Assembly (NCBI GenBank): GCA_964023205.1
Contig: OZ026835.1
Coordinates: forward strand, 24,751,817-24,815,816
DNA: 64,000 nucleotides
Source: Lutraria lutraria
Lineage: Eukaryota; Mollusca; Bivalvia; Venerida; Mactridae
Reading direction: 5' to 3'
The position numbers and the translations under genes are program-made. The notes beneath the pieces were generated by a model, which saw only the letters and a list, made by a program, of their open reading frames with translations, was not told the DNA's origin and did not search any database. Positions 52,792-64,000 of the stretch are shown piece after piece (within the stretch, counting starts at the first letter, position 1; every line of letters begins with the position of its first letter).

Positions 52792-53980
52792 ATGCAATTC
52801 GGTAATGCAAGTACATCAATGTACATGCACCAACATACTATTATACTTACTCACCTAATTATATGTATACTGATTCACCATGTGTCCGACTTACATACAT
52901 ATGTAACCGTCTATATAATTGATATTAAAACAAATTGTTACTTTAACACACGCGCTGCTTATGGAATTCACAGTAAGATACCTACGTACCATATGCACAT
53001 TGCCGCCAACGACAACAACCCAACACGCAATGATAACACTATACAGCAGCCTTGATTGGTACATAGTGCAACATATCAAACTAAAGCCATACGGCTGGTT
53101 TCGTTACAGTAACCCCACGTGAAATGCGATTAACAATCGCTATTATTGCAGAAATGAATATTAATTAATGCAAAACGTACACAATGCGCTGTTTCTATTT
53201 CATTTAAATTGCAAGAAACAAACGCCAAGCGATTGCGGAACTGTTTGAAGCCTGCATAACACTAACGAATGAAAAAAGATAGAAAAAAAAAGATCCGTGG
53301 CCGGCCTCGAACCCGCCACAAAAAGTCTGTCTGTCTGGAAAGCTTTCAATGTCCGACGCTTTACCGACTGCGCCATAGCGGCACACTGTCTGACGAGAAT
53401 CGGAACATATATATCAAGATTTTTGTGCACGTGTTCGGTTGAGTGGTTTCATATTACTGTAAACTTGGCAAGTTTTACGATATCAGAAATTACTGTAAGA
53501 GACAAACATAATATATGACAAAAACATCCATTTCCCTTGGTGTCCTTGATGCTCGGTGGGTGCGTTTCCTATACGTAATTGGGTTACTTCCCTTTGTCGA
53601 TGATGCACGTTTATACGTGTTCGTTACCTTCAGGGTGTGATAAAAATGAGCGCATATTACCAAATATAAATCGACTCGACTGAATGCAATCTAAGAATGT
53701 GAAAACGAAGGAATGACATTTCAATAAAGTCGTCTTCTTACACATACCCATGCTTATACAGTTCCTACCTAGCATGGGGCGTAGTGGGTGTTTGACACAA
53801 GACGGCCCCCAAATCAGTAGGACAGTTCTCTCCGCATATGCTTACTTACATTCTTAATTTGTTAAGTTCGCAAATATATGAAACACAATTTCAACGCGGT
53901 GCCTGGTCTCCCTCATTCAATTTGGAATTGTTCTGCGATTAATCGGTTCCACTATTCTGAGACTGATAGTTTTTAAATAA
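52792..53980 (+). repeat. Satellite unit 45 (1,189 bp)
   Basis: Module 53292-53384 with gtctggaaag, breaking the sequence before the palindrome. Markers: aagatagaaa, ttatacgtg, private cagtaggac, attctgagac. Confidence 0.95.
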
Positions 53981-55167
53981 ATGCAATTCGGTAATGCAAG
54001 TACATCAATGTACATGCACCAACATACTATTATACTGACTCACCTAATTATATGTATACTGATTCACCATGTGTCCGACTTACATACATATGTAACCGTC
54101 TATATAATTGATATTAAAACAAATTGTTACTTTAACACACGCGCTGCTTATGGAATTCACAGTAAGATACCTACGTACCATATGCACATTGCCGCCAACG
54201 ACAACAACCCAACACGCAATGATAACACTATACAGCAGCCTTGATTGGTACATAGTGCAACATATCAAACTAAAGCCATACGGCTGGTTTCGTTACAGTA
54301 ACCCCACGTGAAATGCGATTAACAATCGCTATTATTGCAGAAATGAATATTAATTAATGCAAAACGTACACAATGCGCTGTTTCTATTTCATTTAAATTG
54401 CAAGAAACAAACGCCAAGCGATTGCGGAACTGTTTGAAGCCTACATAACACTAACGAATGAAAAAAGATAGAAAAAAAAGATCCGTGGCCGGCCTCGAAC
54501 CCGCCACAAAAAGTCTGTCTGTCTCGAAAGCTTTCAATGTCCGACGCTTTACCGACTGCGCCATAGCGGCACACTGTCTGACGAGAATCGGAACATATAT
54601 ATCAAGATTTTTGTGCACGTGTTCGGTTGAGTGGTTTCATATTACTGTAAACTTGGCAAGTTTTAAGATATCAGAAATTACTGTAAGAGACAAACATAAT
54701 ATATGACAAAAACATCCATTTCCCTTGGTGTCCTTGATGCTCGGTGGGTGCGTTTCCTATACGTAATTGGGTTACTTCCCTTTGTCGATGATGCACGTTT
54801 ATACGTGTTCGTTACCTTCAGGGTGTGATAAAAATGAGCGCATATTACCAAATATAAATCGACTCGACTGAATGCAATCTAAGAATGTGAAAACGAAGGA
54901 ATGACATTTCAATAAAGTCGTCTTCTTACACATACCCATGCTTATACAGTTCCTACCTAGCATGGGGCGTAGTGGGTGTTTGACACAAGACGGCCCCAAA
55001 TCAGTGGGACAGTTCTCTCCGCATATGCTTACTTACATTGTTAATTTGTTAAGTCCGCAAATATATGAAACACAATTTCAACGCGGTGCCTGGTCTCCCT
55101 CATTCAATTTGGAATTGTTCTGCGATTAATCGGTTCCACTATTCTCAGACTGATAGTTTTTAAATAA
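53981..55167 (+). repeat. Satellite unit 46 (1,187 bp)
   Basis: Module 54480-54572, majority class. Markers: tatactgact, cctacataac, aagatagaaa, tttaagatatc, ttatacgtg, one-base deletion cggccccaaatc, cattgttaa, aagtccgc. Confidence 0.95.
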
Positions 55168-56358
55168 ATGCAATTCGGTAATGCAAGTACATCAATGTAC
55201 ATGCACCAACATACTATTATACTTACTCACCTAATTATATGTATACTGATTCACCATGTGTCCGACTTACATACATATGTAACCGTCTATATAATTGATA
55301 TTAAAACAAATTGTTACTTTAACACACGCGCTGCTTATGGAATTCACAGTAAGATACATACGTACCATATGCACATTGCCGCCAACGACAACAACCCAAC
55401 ACGCAATGATAACACTATACAGCAGCCTTGATTGGTACATAGTGCAACATATCAAACTAAAGCCATACGGCTGGTTTCGTTACAGTAACCCCACGTGAAA
55501 TGCGATTAACAATCGCTATTATTGCAGAAATGAATATTAATTAATGCAAAACGTACACAATGCGCTGTTTCTATTTCATTTAAATTGCAAGAAACAAACG
55601 CCAAGCGATTGCGGAACTGTTTGAAGCCTGCATAACACTAACGAATGAAAAAAGAAAGAAAAAAAAAAAGATCCGTGGCCGGCCTCGAACCCGCCACAAA
55701 AAGTCTGTCTGTCTCGAAAGCTTTCAATGTCCGACGCTTTACCGACTGCGCCATAGCGGCACACTGTCTGACGAGAATCGGAACATATATATCAAGATTT
55801 TTGTGCACGTGTTCGGTTGAGTGGTTTCATATTACTGTAAACTTGGCAAGTTTTACGATATCAGAAATTACTGTAAGAGACAAACATAATATATGACAAA
55901 AACATCCATTTCCCTTGGTGTCCTTGATGCTCGGTGGGTGCGTTTCCTATACGTAATTGGGTTACTTCCCTTTGTCGATGATGCACGTTTATACGTGTTC
56001 GTTACCTTCAGGGTGTGATAAAAATGAGCGCATATTACCAAATATAAATCGACTCGACTGAATGCAATCTAAGAATGTGAAAACGAAGGAATGACATTTC
56101 AATAAAGTCGTCTTCTTACACATACCCATGCTTATACAGTTCCTACCTAGCATGGGGCGTAGTGGGTGTTTGACACAAGACGGCCCCCAAATCAGTGGGA
56201 CAGTTCTCTCCGCATATGCTTACTTACATTCTTAATTTGTTAAGTTCGCAAATATATGAAACACAATTTCAACGCGGTGCCTGGTCTCCCTCATTCAATT
56301 TGGAATTGTTCTGCGATTAATCGGTTCCACTATTCTCAGACTGATAGTTTTTAAATAA
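55168..56358 (+). repeat. Satellite unit 47 (1,191 bp)
   Basis: Module 55670-55762, majority class. Markers: private gatacatacg, ttatacgtg, tatacagttcc. Confidence 0.95.
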
Positions 56359-57549
56359 ATGCAATTCGGTAATGCAAGTACATCAATGTACATGCACCAA
56401 CATACTATTATACTTACTCACCTAATTATATGTATACTGATTCACCATGTGTCCGACATACATACATATGTAACCGTCTATATAATTGATATTAAAACAA
56501 ATTGTTACTTTAACACACGCGCTGCTTATGGAATTCACAGTAAGATACCTACGTACCATATGCACATTGCCGCCAACGACAACAACCCAACACGCAATGA
56601 TAACACTATACAGCAGCCATGGTTGGTACATAGTGCAACATATCAAACTAAAGCCATACGGCTGGTTTCGTTACAGTAACCCCACGTGAAATGCGATTAA
56701 CAATCGCTATTATTGCAGAAATGAATATTAATTAATGCAAAACGTACACAATGCGCTGTTTCTATTTCATTTAAATTGCAAGAAACAAACGCCAAGCGAT
56801 TGCGGAACTGTTTGAAGCCTGCATAACACTAACGAATGAAAAAAGAAAGAAAAAAAAAAAGATCCGTGGCCGGCCTCGAACCCGCCACAAAAAGTCTGTC
56901 TGTCTCGAAAGCTTTCAATGTCCGACGCTTTACCGACTGCGCCATAGCGGCACACTGTCTGACGAGAATCGGAACATATATATCAAGATTTTTGTGCACG
57001 TGTTCGGATGAGTGGTTTCATATTATTGTAAACTTGGCAAGTTTTACGATATCAGAAATTACTGTAAGAGACAAACATAATATATGACAAAAACATCCAT
57101 TTCCCTTGGTGTCCTTGATGCTCGGTGGGTGCGTTTCCTATACGTAATTGGGTTACTTCCCTTTGTCGATGATGCACGTTTATGCGTGTTCGTTACCTTC
57201 AGGGTGTGATAAAAATGAGCGCATATTACCAAATATAAATCGACTCGACTGAATGCAATCTAAGAATGTGAAAACGAAGGAATGACATTTCAATAAAGTC
57301 GTCTTCTTACACATACCCATGCTTATATAGTTCCTACCTAGCATGGGGCGTAGTGGGTGTTTGACACAAGACGGCCCCCAAATCAGTGGGACAGTTCTCT
57401 CCGCATATGCTTACTTACATTCTTAATTTGTTAAGTTCGCAAATATATGAAACACAATTTCAACGCGGTGCCTGGTCTCCCTCATTCAATTTGGAATTGT
57501 TCTGCGATTAATCGGTTCCACTATTCTCAGACTGATAGTTTTTAAATAA
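56359..57549 (+). repeat. Satellite unit 48 (1,191 bp)
   Basis: Module 56861-56953, majority class. Markers: gacataca with atgtaacc, cagccatggttgg, tcggatgag, tattattgt. Confidence 0.95.
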
Positions 57550-58737
57550 ATGCAATTCGGTAATGCAAGTACATCAATGTACATGCACCAACATACTATT
57601 ATACTTACTCACCTAATTATATGTATACTAATTCACCATGTGTCCGACTTACATACATATGTAACCGTCTATATAATTGATATTAAAACAAATTGTTACT
57701 TTAACACACGCGCTGCTTGTGGAATTCACAGTAAGATACCTACGTACCATATGCACATTGCGCCAACGACAACAACCCAACACGCAATGATAACACTATA
57801 CAGCAGCCTTGATTGGTACATAGTGCAACATATCAAACTAAAGCCATACGGCTGGTTTCGTTACAGTAACCCCACGTGAAATGCGATTAACAATCGCTAT
57901 TATTGCAGAAATGAATATTAATTAATGCAAAACGTACACAATGCGCTGTTTCTATTTCATTTAAATTGCAAGAAACAAACGCCAAGCGATTGCGGAACTG
58001 TTTGAAGCCTGCATAACACTAACGAATGAAAAAAGATAGAAAAAAAAAGATCCGTGGCCGGCCTCGAACCCGCCACAAAAAGTCTGTCTGTCTGGAAAGC
58101 TTTTAATGTCCGACGCTTTACCGACTGCGCCATAGCGGCACACTGTCTGACGAGAATCGGAACATATATATCAAGATTTTTGTGCACGTGTTCGGTTGAG
58201 TGGTTTCATATTACTGTAAACTTGGCAAGTTTTACGATATCAGAAATTACTGTAAGAGACAAACATAATATATGACAAAAACATCCATTTCCCTTGGTGT
58301 CCTTGATGCTCGGTGGGTGCGTTTCCTATACGTAATTGGGTTACTTCCCTTTGTCGATGATGCACGTTTATACGTGTTCGTTACCTTCAGGGTGTGATAA
58401 AAATGAGCGCATATTACCAAATATAAATCGACTCGACTGAATGCAATCTAAGAATGTGAAAACGAAGGAATGACATTTCAATAAAGTCGTCTTCTTACAC
58501 ATACCCATGCTTATACAGTTCCTACCTAGCATGGGGCGTAGTGGGTGTTTGACACAAGACGGCCCCCAAATCAGTGGGACAGTTCTCTCCGCATATGCTT
58601 ACTTACATTCTTAATTTGTTAAGTTCGCAAATATATGAAACACAATTTCAACGCGGTGCCTGGTCTCCCTCATTCAATTTGGAATTGTTCTGCGATTAAT
58701 CGGTTCCACTATTCTCAGACTGATAGTTTTTAAATAA
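57550..58737 (+). repeat. Satellite unit 49 (1,188 bp)
   Basis: Module 58049-58141 with gtctggaaag and cttttaatg. Markers: actaattcacc, gcttgtgg, one-base deletion cattgcgcc, aagatagaaa, ttatacgtg, tatacagttcc. Confidence 0.95.
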
Positions 58738-59928
58738 ATGCAATTCGGTAATGCAAGTACATCAATGTACATGCACCAACATACTATTATACTTACTCAC
58801 CTAATTATATGTATACTGATTCACCATGTGTCCGACATACATACATATGTAACCGTCTATATAATTGATATTAAAACAAATTGTTACTTTAACACACGCG
58901 CTGCTTATGGAATTCACAGTAAGATACCTACGTACCATATGCACATTGCCGCCAACGACAACAACCCAACACGCAATGATAACACTATACAGCAGCCTAG
59001 GTTGGTACATAGTGCAACATATCAAACTAAAGCCATACGGCTGGTTTCGTTACAGTAACCCCACGTGAAATGCGATTAACAATCGCTATTATTGCAGAAA
59101 TGAATATTAATTAATGCAAAACGTACACAATGCGCTGTTTCTATTTCATTTAAATTGCAAGAAACAAACGCCAAGCGATTGCGGAACTGTTTGAAGCCTG
59201 CATAACACTAACGAATGAAAAAAGAAAGAAAGAAAAAAAGATCCGTGGCCGGCCTCGAACCCGCCACAAAAAGTCTGTCTGTCTCGAAAGCTTTCAATGT
59301 CCGACGCTTTACCGACTGCGCCATAGCGGTACACTGTCTGACGAGAATCGGAACATATATATCAAGATTTTTGTGCACGTGTTCGGTTGAGTGGTTTCAT
59401 ATTACTGTAAACTTGGCAAGTTTTACGATATCAGAAATTACTGTAAGAGACAAACATAATATATGACAAAAACATCCATTTCCCTTGGTGTCCTTGATGC
59501 TCGGTGGGTGCGTTTCCTATACGTAATTGGGTTACTTCCCTTTGTCGATGATGCACGTTTATGCGTGTTCGTTACCTTCAGGGTGTGATAAAAATGAGCG
59601 CATATTACCAAATATAAATCGACTCGACTGAATGCAATCTAAGAATGTGAAAACGAAGGAATGACATTTCAATAAAGTCGTCTTCTTACACATACCCATG
59701 CTTATATAGTTCCTACCTAGCATGGGGCGTAGTGGGTGTTTGACACAAGACGGCCCCCAAATCAGTGGGACAGTTCTATCCGCATATGCTTACTTACATT
59801 CTTAATTTGTTAAGTTCGCAAATATATGAAACACAATTTCAACGCGGTGCCTGGTCTCCCTCATTCAATTTGGAATTGTTCTGCGATTAATCGGTTCCAC
59901 TATTCTCAGACTGATAGTTTTTAAATAA
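58738..59928 (+). repeat. Satellite unit 50 (1,191 bp)
   Basis: Module 59240-59332 ending tagcggtac. Markers: gacataca with atgtaacc, cagcctaggttgg, gaaagaaagaaa tract, ttctatccg. Confidence 0.95.
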
Positions 59929-61116
59929 ATGCAATTCGGTAATGCAAGTACATCAATGTACATGCACCAACATACTATTATACTTATTCACCTAATTATA
60001 TGTATACTAATTCACCATGTGTCCGACTTACATACATATGTAACCGTCTATATAATTGATATTAAAACAAATTGTTACTTTAACACACGCGCTGCTTGTG
60101 GAATTCACAGTAAGATACCTACGTACCATATGCACATTGCCGCCAACGACAACAACCCAACACGCAATGATAACACTATACAGCAGCCTTGATTGGTACA
60201 TAGTGCAACATATCAAACTAAAGCCATACGGCTGGTTTCGTTACAGTAACCCCACGTGAAATGCGATTAACAATCGCTATTATTGCAGAAATGAATATTA
60301 ATTAATGCAAAACGTACACAATGCGCTGTTTCTATTTCATTTAAATTGCAAGAAACAAACGCCAAGCGATTGCGGAACTGTTTGAAGCCTGCATAACACT
60401 AACGAATGAAAAAAGAAAGAAAAAAAAGATCCGTGGCCGGCCTCGAACCCGCCACAAAAAGTCTGTCTGTCTCGAAAGCTTTCAATGTCCGACGCTTTAC
60501 CGACTGCGCCATAGCGGCACACTGTCTGACGAGAATCGGAACATATATATCAAGATTTTTGTGCACCTGTTCGGTTGAGTGGTTTCATATTACTGTAAAC
60601 TTGGCAAGTTTTACGATATCAGAAATTACTGTAAGAGACAAACATAATATATGACAAAAACATCCATTTCCCTTGGTGTCCTTGATGCTCGGTGGGTGCG
60701 TTTCCTATACGTAATTGGGTTACTTCCCTTTGTCGATGATGCACGTTTATGCGTGTTCGTTACCTTCAGGGTGTGATAAAAATGAGCGCATATTACCAAA
60801 TATAAATCGACTCGACTGAATGCAATTTAAGAATGTGAAAACGAAGGAATGACATTTCAATAAAGTCGTCTTCTTACACATACCCATGCTTATACAGTTC
60901 CTACCTAGCATGGGGCGTAGTGGGTGTTTGACACAAGACGGCCCCCAAATCAGTGGGACAGTTCTCTCCGCATATGCTTACTTACATTCTTAATTTGTTA
61001 AGTTCGCAAATATATGAAACACAATTTCAACGCGGTGCCTGGTCTCCCTCATTCAATTTGGAATTGTTCTGCGATTAATCGGTTCCACTATTCTCAGACT
61101 GATAGTTTTTAAATAA
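59929..61116 (+). repeat. Satellite unit 51 (1,188 bp)
   Basis: Module 60428-60520, majority class. Markers: cttattcacc, actaattcacc, gcttgtgg, gtgcacctg, gcaatttaag, tatacagttcc. Confidence 0.95.
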
Positions 61117-62310
61117 ATGCAATTCGGTAATGCAAGTACATCAATGTACATGCACCAACATACTATTATACTTACTCACCTAATTATATGTATACTGATT
61201 CACCATGTGTCCGACTTACATACATATGTAACCGTCTATATAATTGATATTAAAACAAATTGTTACTTTAACACACGCGCTGCTTATGGAATTCACAGTA
61301 AGATACCTACGTACCATATGCACATTGCCGCCAACGACAACAACCCAACACGCAATGATAACACTATACAGCAGCCTTGGTTCGTACATAGTGCAACATA
61401 TCAAACTAAAGCCATACGGCTGGTTTCGTTACAGTAACCCCACGTGAAATGCGATTAACAATCGCTATTATTGCAGAAATGAATATTAATTAATGCAAAA
61501 CGTACACAATGCGCTGTTTCTATTTCATTTAAATTGCAAGAAACAAACGCCAAGCGATTGCGGAACTGTTTGAAGCCTGCATAACACTAACGAATGAAAA
61601 AAGAAAGAAAAAAAAAAGATCCGTGGCCGGCCTCGAACCCGCCACAAAATGTCTGTCTGTTTCGAAAGCTTTCAATGTCCGACGCTTTACCGACTGCGCC
61701 ATAGCGGCACACTGTCTGACGAGAATCGGAACATATATATCAAGATTTTTGTGCACGTGTTCGGTTGAGTGGTTTCATATTACTGTAAACTTGGCAAGTT
61801 TTACGATATCAGAAATTACTGTAAGAGACAAACATAATAATTATATGACAAAAACATCCATTTCCCTTGGTGTCCTTGATGCTCGGTGGGTGCGTTTCCT
61901 ATACGTAATTGGGTTACTTCCCTTTGTCGATGATGCACGTTTATGCGTGTTCGTTACCTTCAGGGTGTGATAAAAATGAGCGCATATTACCAAATATAAA
62001 TCGACTCGACTGAATGCAATCTAAGAATGTGAAAACGAAGGAATGACATTTCAATAAAGTCGTCTTCTTACACATACCCATGCTTTTACAGTTCCTACCT
62101 AGCATGGGGCGTAGTGGGTGTTTGACACAAGACGGCCCCCAAATCAGTGGGACAGTTCTCTCCGCATATGCGTACTTACATTCTTAATTTGTTAAGTTCG
62201 CAAATATATGAAACACAATTTCAACGCGGTGCCTGGTCTCCCTCATTCAATTTGGAATTGTTCTGCGATTAATCGGTTCCACTATTCTCAGACTGATAGT
62301 TTTTAAATAA
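61117..62310 (+). repeat. Satellite unit 52 (1,194 bp)
   Basis: Module 61618-61710 with internal T4 (acaaaatgtc) and gtttcgaaag. Markers: ccttggttcg, 4-base insertion aacataataattatatg, cttttacag, atgcgtact. Longest unit. Confidence 0.95.
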
Positions 62311-63498
62311 ATGCATTTCGGTAATGCAAGTACATCAATGTACATGTTCCAACATACTATTATACTTACTCACCTAATTATATGTATACTGATTCACCAT
62401 GTGTCCGACTTACATACATATGTAACCGTCTATACAATTGATATTAAAACAAATTGTTACTTTAACACACGCGCTGCTTATGGAATTCACAGTAAGATAC
62501 CTACGTACCATATGCACATTGCCGCCAACGACAACAACCCAACACGCAATGATAACACTATACAGCAGCCTTGATTGGTACATAGTGCAACATATCAAAC
62601 TAAAGCCATACGGCTGGTTTCGTTACAGTAACCCCACGTGAAATGCGATTAACAATCGCTATTATTGCAGAAATGAATATTAATTAATGCAAACGTACAC
62701 AATGCGCTGTTTCTATTTCATTTAAATTGCAAGAAACAAACGCCAAGCGATTGCGGAACTGTTTGAAGCCTGCATAACACTAACGAATGAAAAAAGAAAG
62801 AAAAAAAAAGATCCGTGGCCGGCCTCGAACCCGCCACAAAAAGTCTGTCTGTCTCGAAAGCTTTCAATGTCCGACGCTTTACCGACTGCGCCATAGCGGC
62901 ACACTGTCTGACGAGAATCGGAACATATATATCAAGATTTTTGTGCACGTGTTCGGTTGAGTGGTTTCATATTACTGTAAACTTGGCAAGTTTTACGATA
63001 TCAGAAATAACTGTAAGAGACAAACATAATATATGACAAAAACATCCATTTCCCTTGGTGTCCTTGATGCTCGGTGGGTGCGTTTCCTATACGTAATTGG
63101 GTTACTTCCCTTTGTCGATGATGCACGTTTATGCGTGTTCGTTACCTTCAGGGTGTGATAAAAATGAGCGCATATTACCAAATATAAATCGACTCGACTG
63201 AATGCAATCTAAGAATGTCAAAACGAAGGAATGACATTTCAATAAAGTCGTCTTCTTACACATACCCATGCTTATATAGTTCCTACCTAGCATGGGGCGT
63301 AGTGGGCGTTTGACACAAGACGGCCCCCAAATCAGTGGGACAGTTCTCTCCGCATATGCTTACTTACATTCTTAATTTGTTAAGTTCGCAAATATATGAA
63401 ACACAATTTCAACGCGGTGCCTGGTCTCCCTCATTCAATTTGGAATTGTTCTGCGATTAATCGGTTCCACTATTCTCAGACTGATAGTTTTTAAATAA
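62311..63498 (+). repeat. Satellite unit 53 (1,188 bp)
   Basis: Module 62810-62902, majority class. Markers: atgcatttcgg (otherwise only units 1-3), atgttccaac, tatacaattg, gaaataactg, gaatgtcaaaac, gggcgtttg. Confidence 0.95.
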
Positions 63499-64000
63499 AT
63501 GCAATTCGGTAATGCAAGTACATCAATGTACATGCACCAACATACTATTATACTTACTCACCTAATTATATGTATACTAATTCACCATGTGTCCGACTTA
63601 CATACATATGTAACCGTCTATATAATTGATATTAAAACAAATTGTTACTTTAACACACGCGCTGCTTATGGAATTCACAGTAAGATACCTACGTACCATA
63701 TGCACATTGCCGCCAACGACAACAACCCAACACGCAATGATAACACTATACAGCAGCCTTGATTGGTACATAGTGCAACATATCAAACTAAAGCCATACG
63801 GCTGGTTTCGTTACAGTAACCCCACGTGAAATGCGATTAACAATCGCTATTATTGCAGAAATGAATATTAATTAATGCAAACGTACACAATGCGCTGTTT
63901 CTATTTCATTTAAATTGCAAGAAACAAACGCCAAGCGATTGCGGAACAGTTTGAAGCCTGCATAACACTAACGAATGAAAAAAGAAAGAAAAAAAAGATC
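63499..64000 (+). repeat. Satellite unit 54, left-hand 502 bp only
   Basis: Cut by the window end four bases into the tRNA-like module (gatc at 63997-64000). Markers: actaattcacc, gcaaacgtac, private ggaacagtttg. Confidence 0.95.

Larger units (their letters stand above)
56359..62310 (+). repeat. Diverged higher-order dimer, about 2.5 copies of 2,379 bp
   Basis: Units 48, 50 and 52 share a change around the majority string ccttgattggtac (ccatggttgg, cctaggttgg, ccttggttcg). Units 49 and 51 share actaattcacc and gcttgtgg. Landmarks two units apart are 2,379 bp apart. The copies carry more private changes than the dimers nearer the middle of the window. Confidence 0.65.
1..64000 (+). repeat. 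Tandem satellite array, about 1,189-bp unit, 53.8 copies
   Basis: The window is a continuous head-to-tail array with no interruption, inversion or foreign insertion. A landmark (atgcaattcgg, atgcatttcgg or atgtaattcgg) recurs 54 times from 487 to 63499 at spacings of 1,183 to 1,194 bp. All copies lie in the same orientation. Copies differ by scattered substitutions and indels of 1-6 bases. Length differences trace mainly to the A-rich tract before the tRNA-like module, a 6-base deletion in three units, a 2-base deletion (aaacaatat instead of aaacataatat) and a 5-base duplication near 26549. Neither edge of the array lies in the window. The unit start used here is arbitrary. Chromosomal location (centromeric, heterochromatic, sex-linked) cannot be told from the sequence. 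Confidence 0.99.

Noticed and set aside
3367..61970. Frames of 113-115 codons running through the module (units 3, 5, 9, 52)
   Set aside because: They exist only where a 2-base deletion (aaacaatat) or a 4-base insertion (unit 52) removes a stop. The first part is simply the antisense of the tRNA-like module, a common source of false proteins.
487..63762. A recurring 87-codon frame (landmark ATG) present in most units, with a 62-codon frame on the other strand
   Set aside because: It recurs because the units are copies. In seven units the landmark is atgtaattcgg, giving a stop right after ATG, and in unit 49 a one-base deletion shifts it. Amino-acid-changing differences are common, no domain is recognisable, and composition follows the AT-rich satellite.
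1..64000. Bacterial, phage or plasmid sequence, or a CRISPR array
   Set aside because: Repeats are about 1.2 kb with no short-repeat and spacer structure, and no bacterial gene is present.
1..64000. 5S rRNA, spliced-leader or U-snRNA tandem genes
   Set aside because: The unit length would suit such arrays, but I found no 5S internal control region, no Sm site with a spliced-leader-like hairpin, and no U6-like sequence.

Overview
The whole 64 kb window is one head-to-tail tandem array, a megasatellite with a unit of about 1,189 bp. Using a recurring landmark (atgcaattcgg and close variants) as an arbitrary unit start, I place 54 starts from 487 to 63499. This gives 53 complete units of 1,183-1,194 bp (mean about 1,189), a 486-bp partial unit at the left and a 502-bp partial unit at the right. 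The array runs off both ends. There is no unique sequence, no convincing protein-coding gene, no rRNA, no CRISPR array and no bacterial-type gene anywhere. The organism is almost certainly a eukaryote, judging by the long non-coding AT-rich satellite and the RNA polymerase III-type tRNA-like module. The species cannot be named from this sequence.

Each unit has two parts. One is a roughly 93-nt tRNA-like module on the minus strand. It has a consensus A box (TGGCGCAGTCGG), a consensus B box (GGTTCGAGGCC) about 50 nt further on, and a run of about 8-10 T immediately downstream that would serve as a Pol III terminator. D-arm and T-arm pairing can be drawn, but the acceptor strands do not pair and the anticodon arm is poor, so it reads as a tRNA-derived or SINE-head-like pseudogene with its promoter elements preserved, not a working tRNA. 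The other part is about 1.1 kb of AT-rich sequence with short dyads and no recognisable gene.

The units are nearly identical but carry shared diagnostic substitutions and indels that reveal higher-order structure: a tandem dimer at about 3.58-8.33 kb; a dimer repeated three times at 18.3-25.5 kb; a block of about 4.8 kb (15.9-20.7 kb) found again at 33.8-38.5 kb, offset by exactly 17,836 bp; a block at about 27.4-32.3 kb found again at 42.9-46.6 kb with exactly one unit missing; a tandem trimer of 3,560 bp at 44.5-51.6 kb; and an older, diverged dimer pattern at 56.4-62.3 kb. Several units are mosaics of two subtypes. This is what repeated unequal exchange or gene conversion produces. Collapse or expansion during assembly is the main alternative explanation for the longest identical blocks.

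Open reading frames of 60-115 codons recur in every unit only because the units are copies of each other. They are interrupted or shifted by single changes in many units, and I do not call any of them genes.
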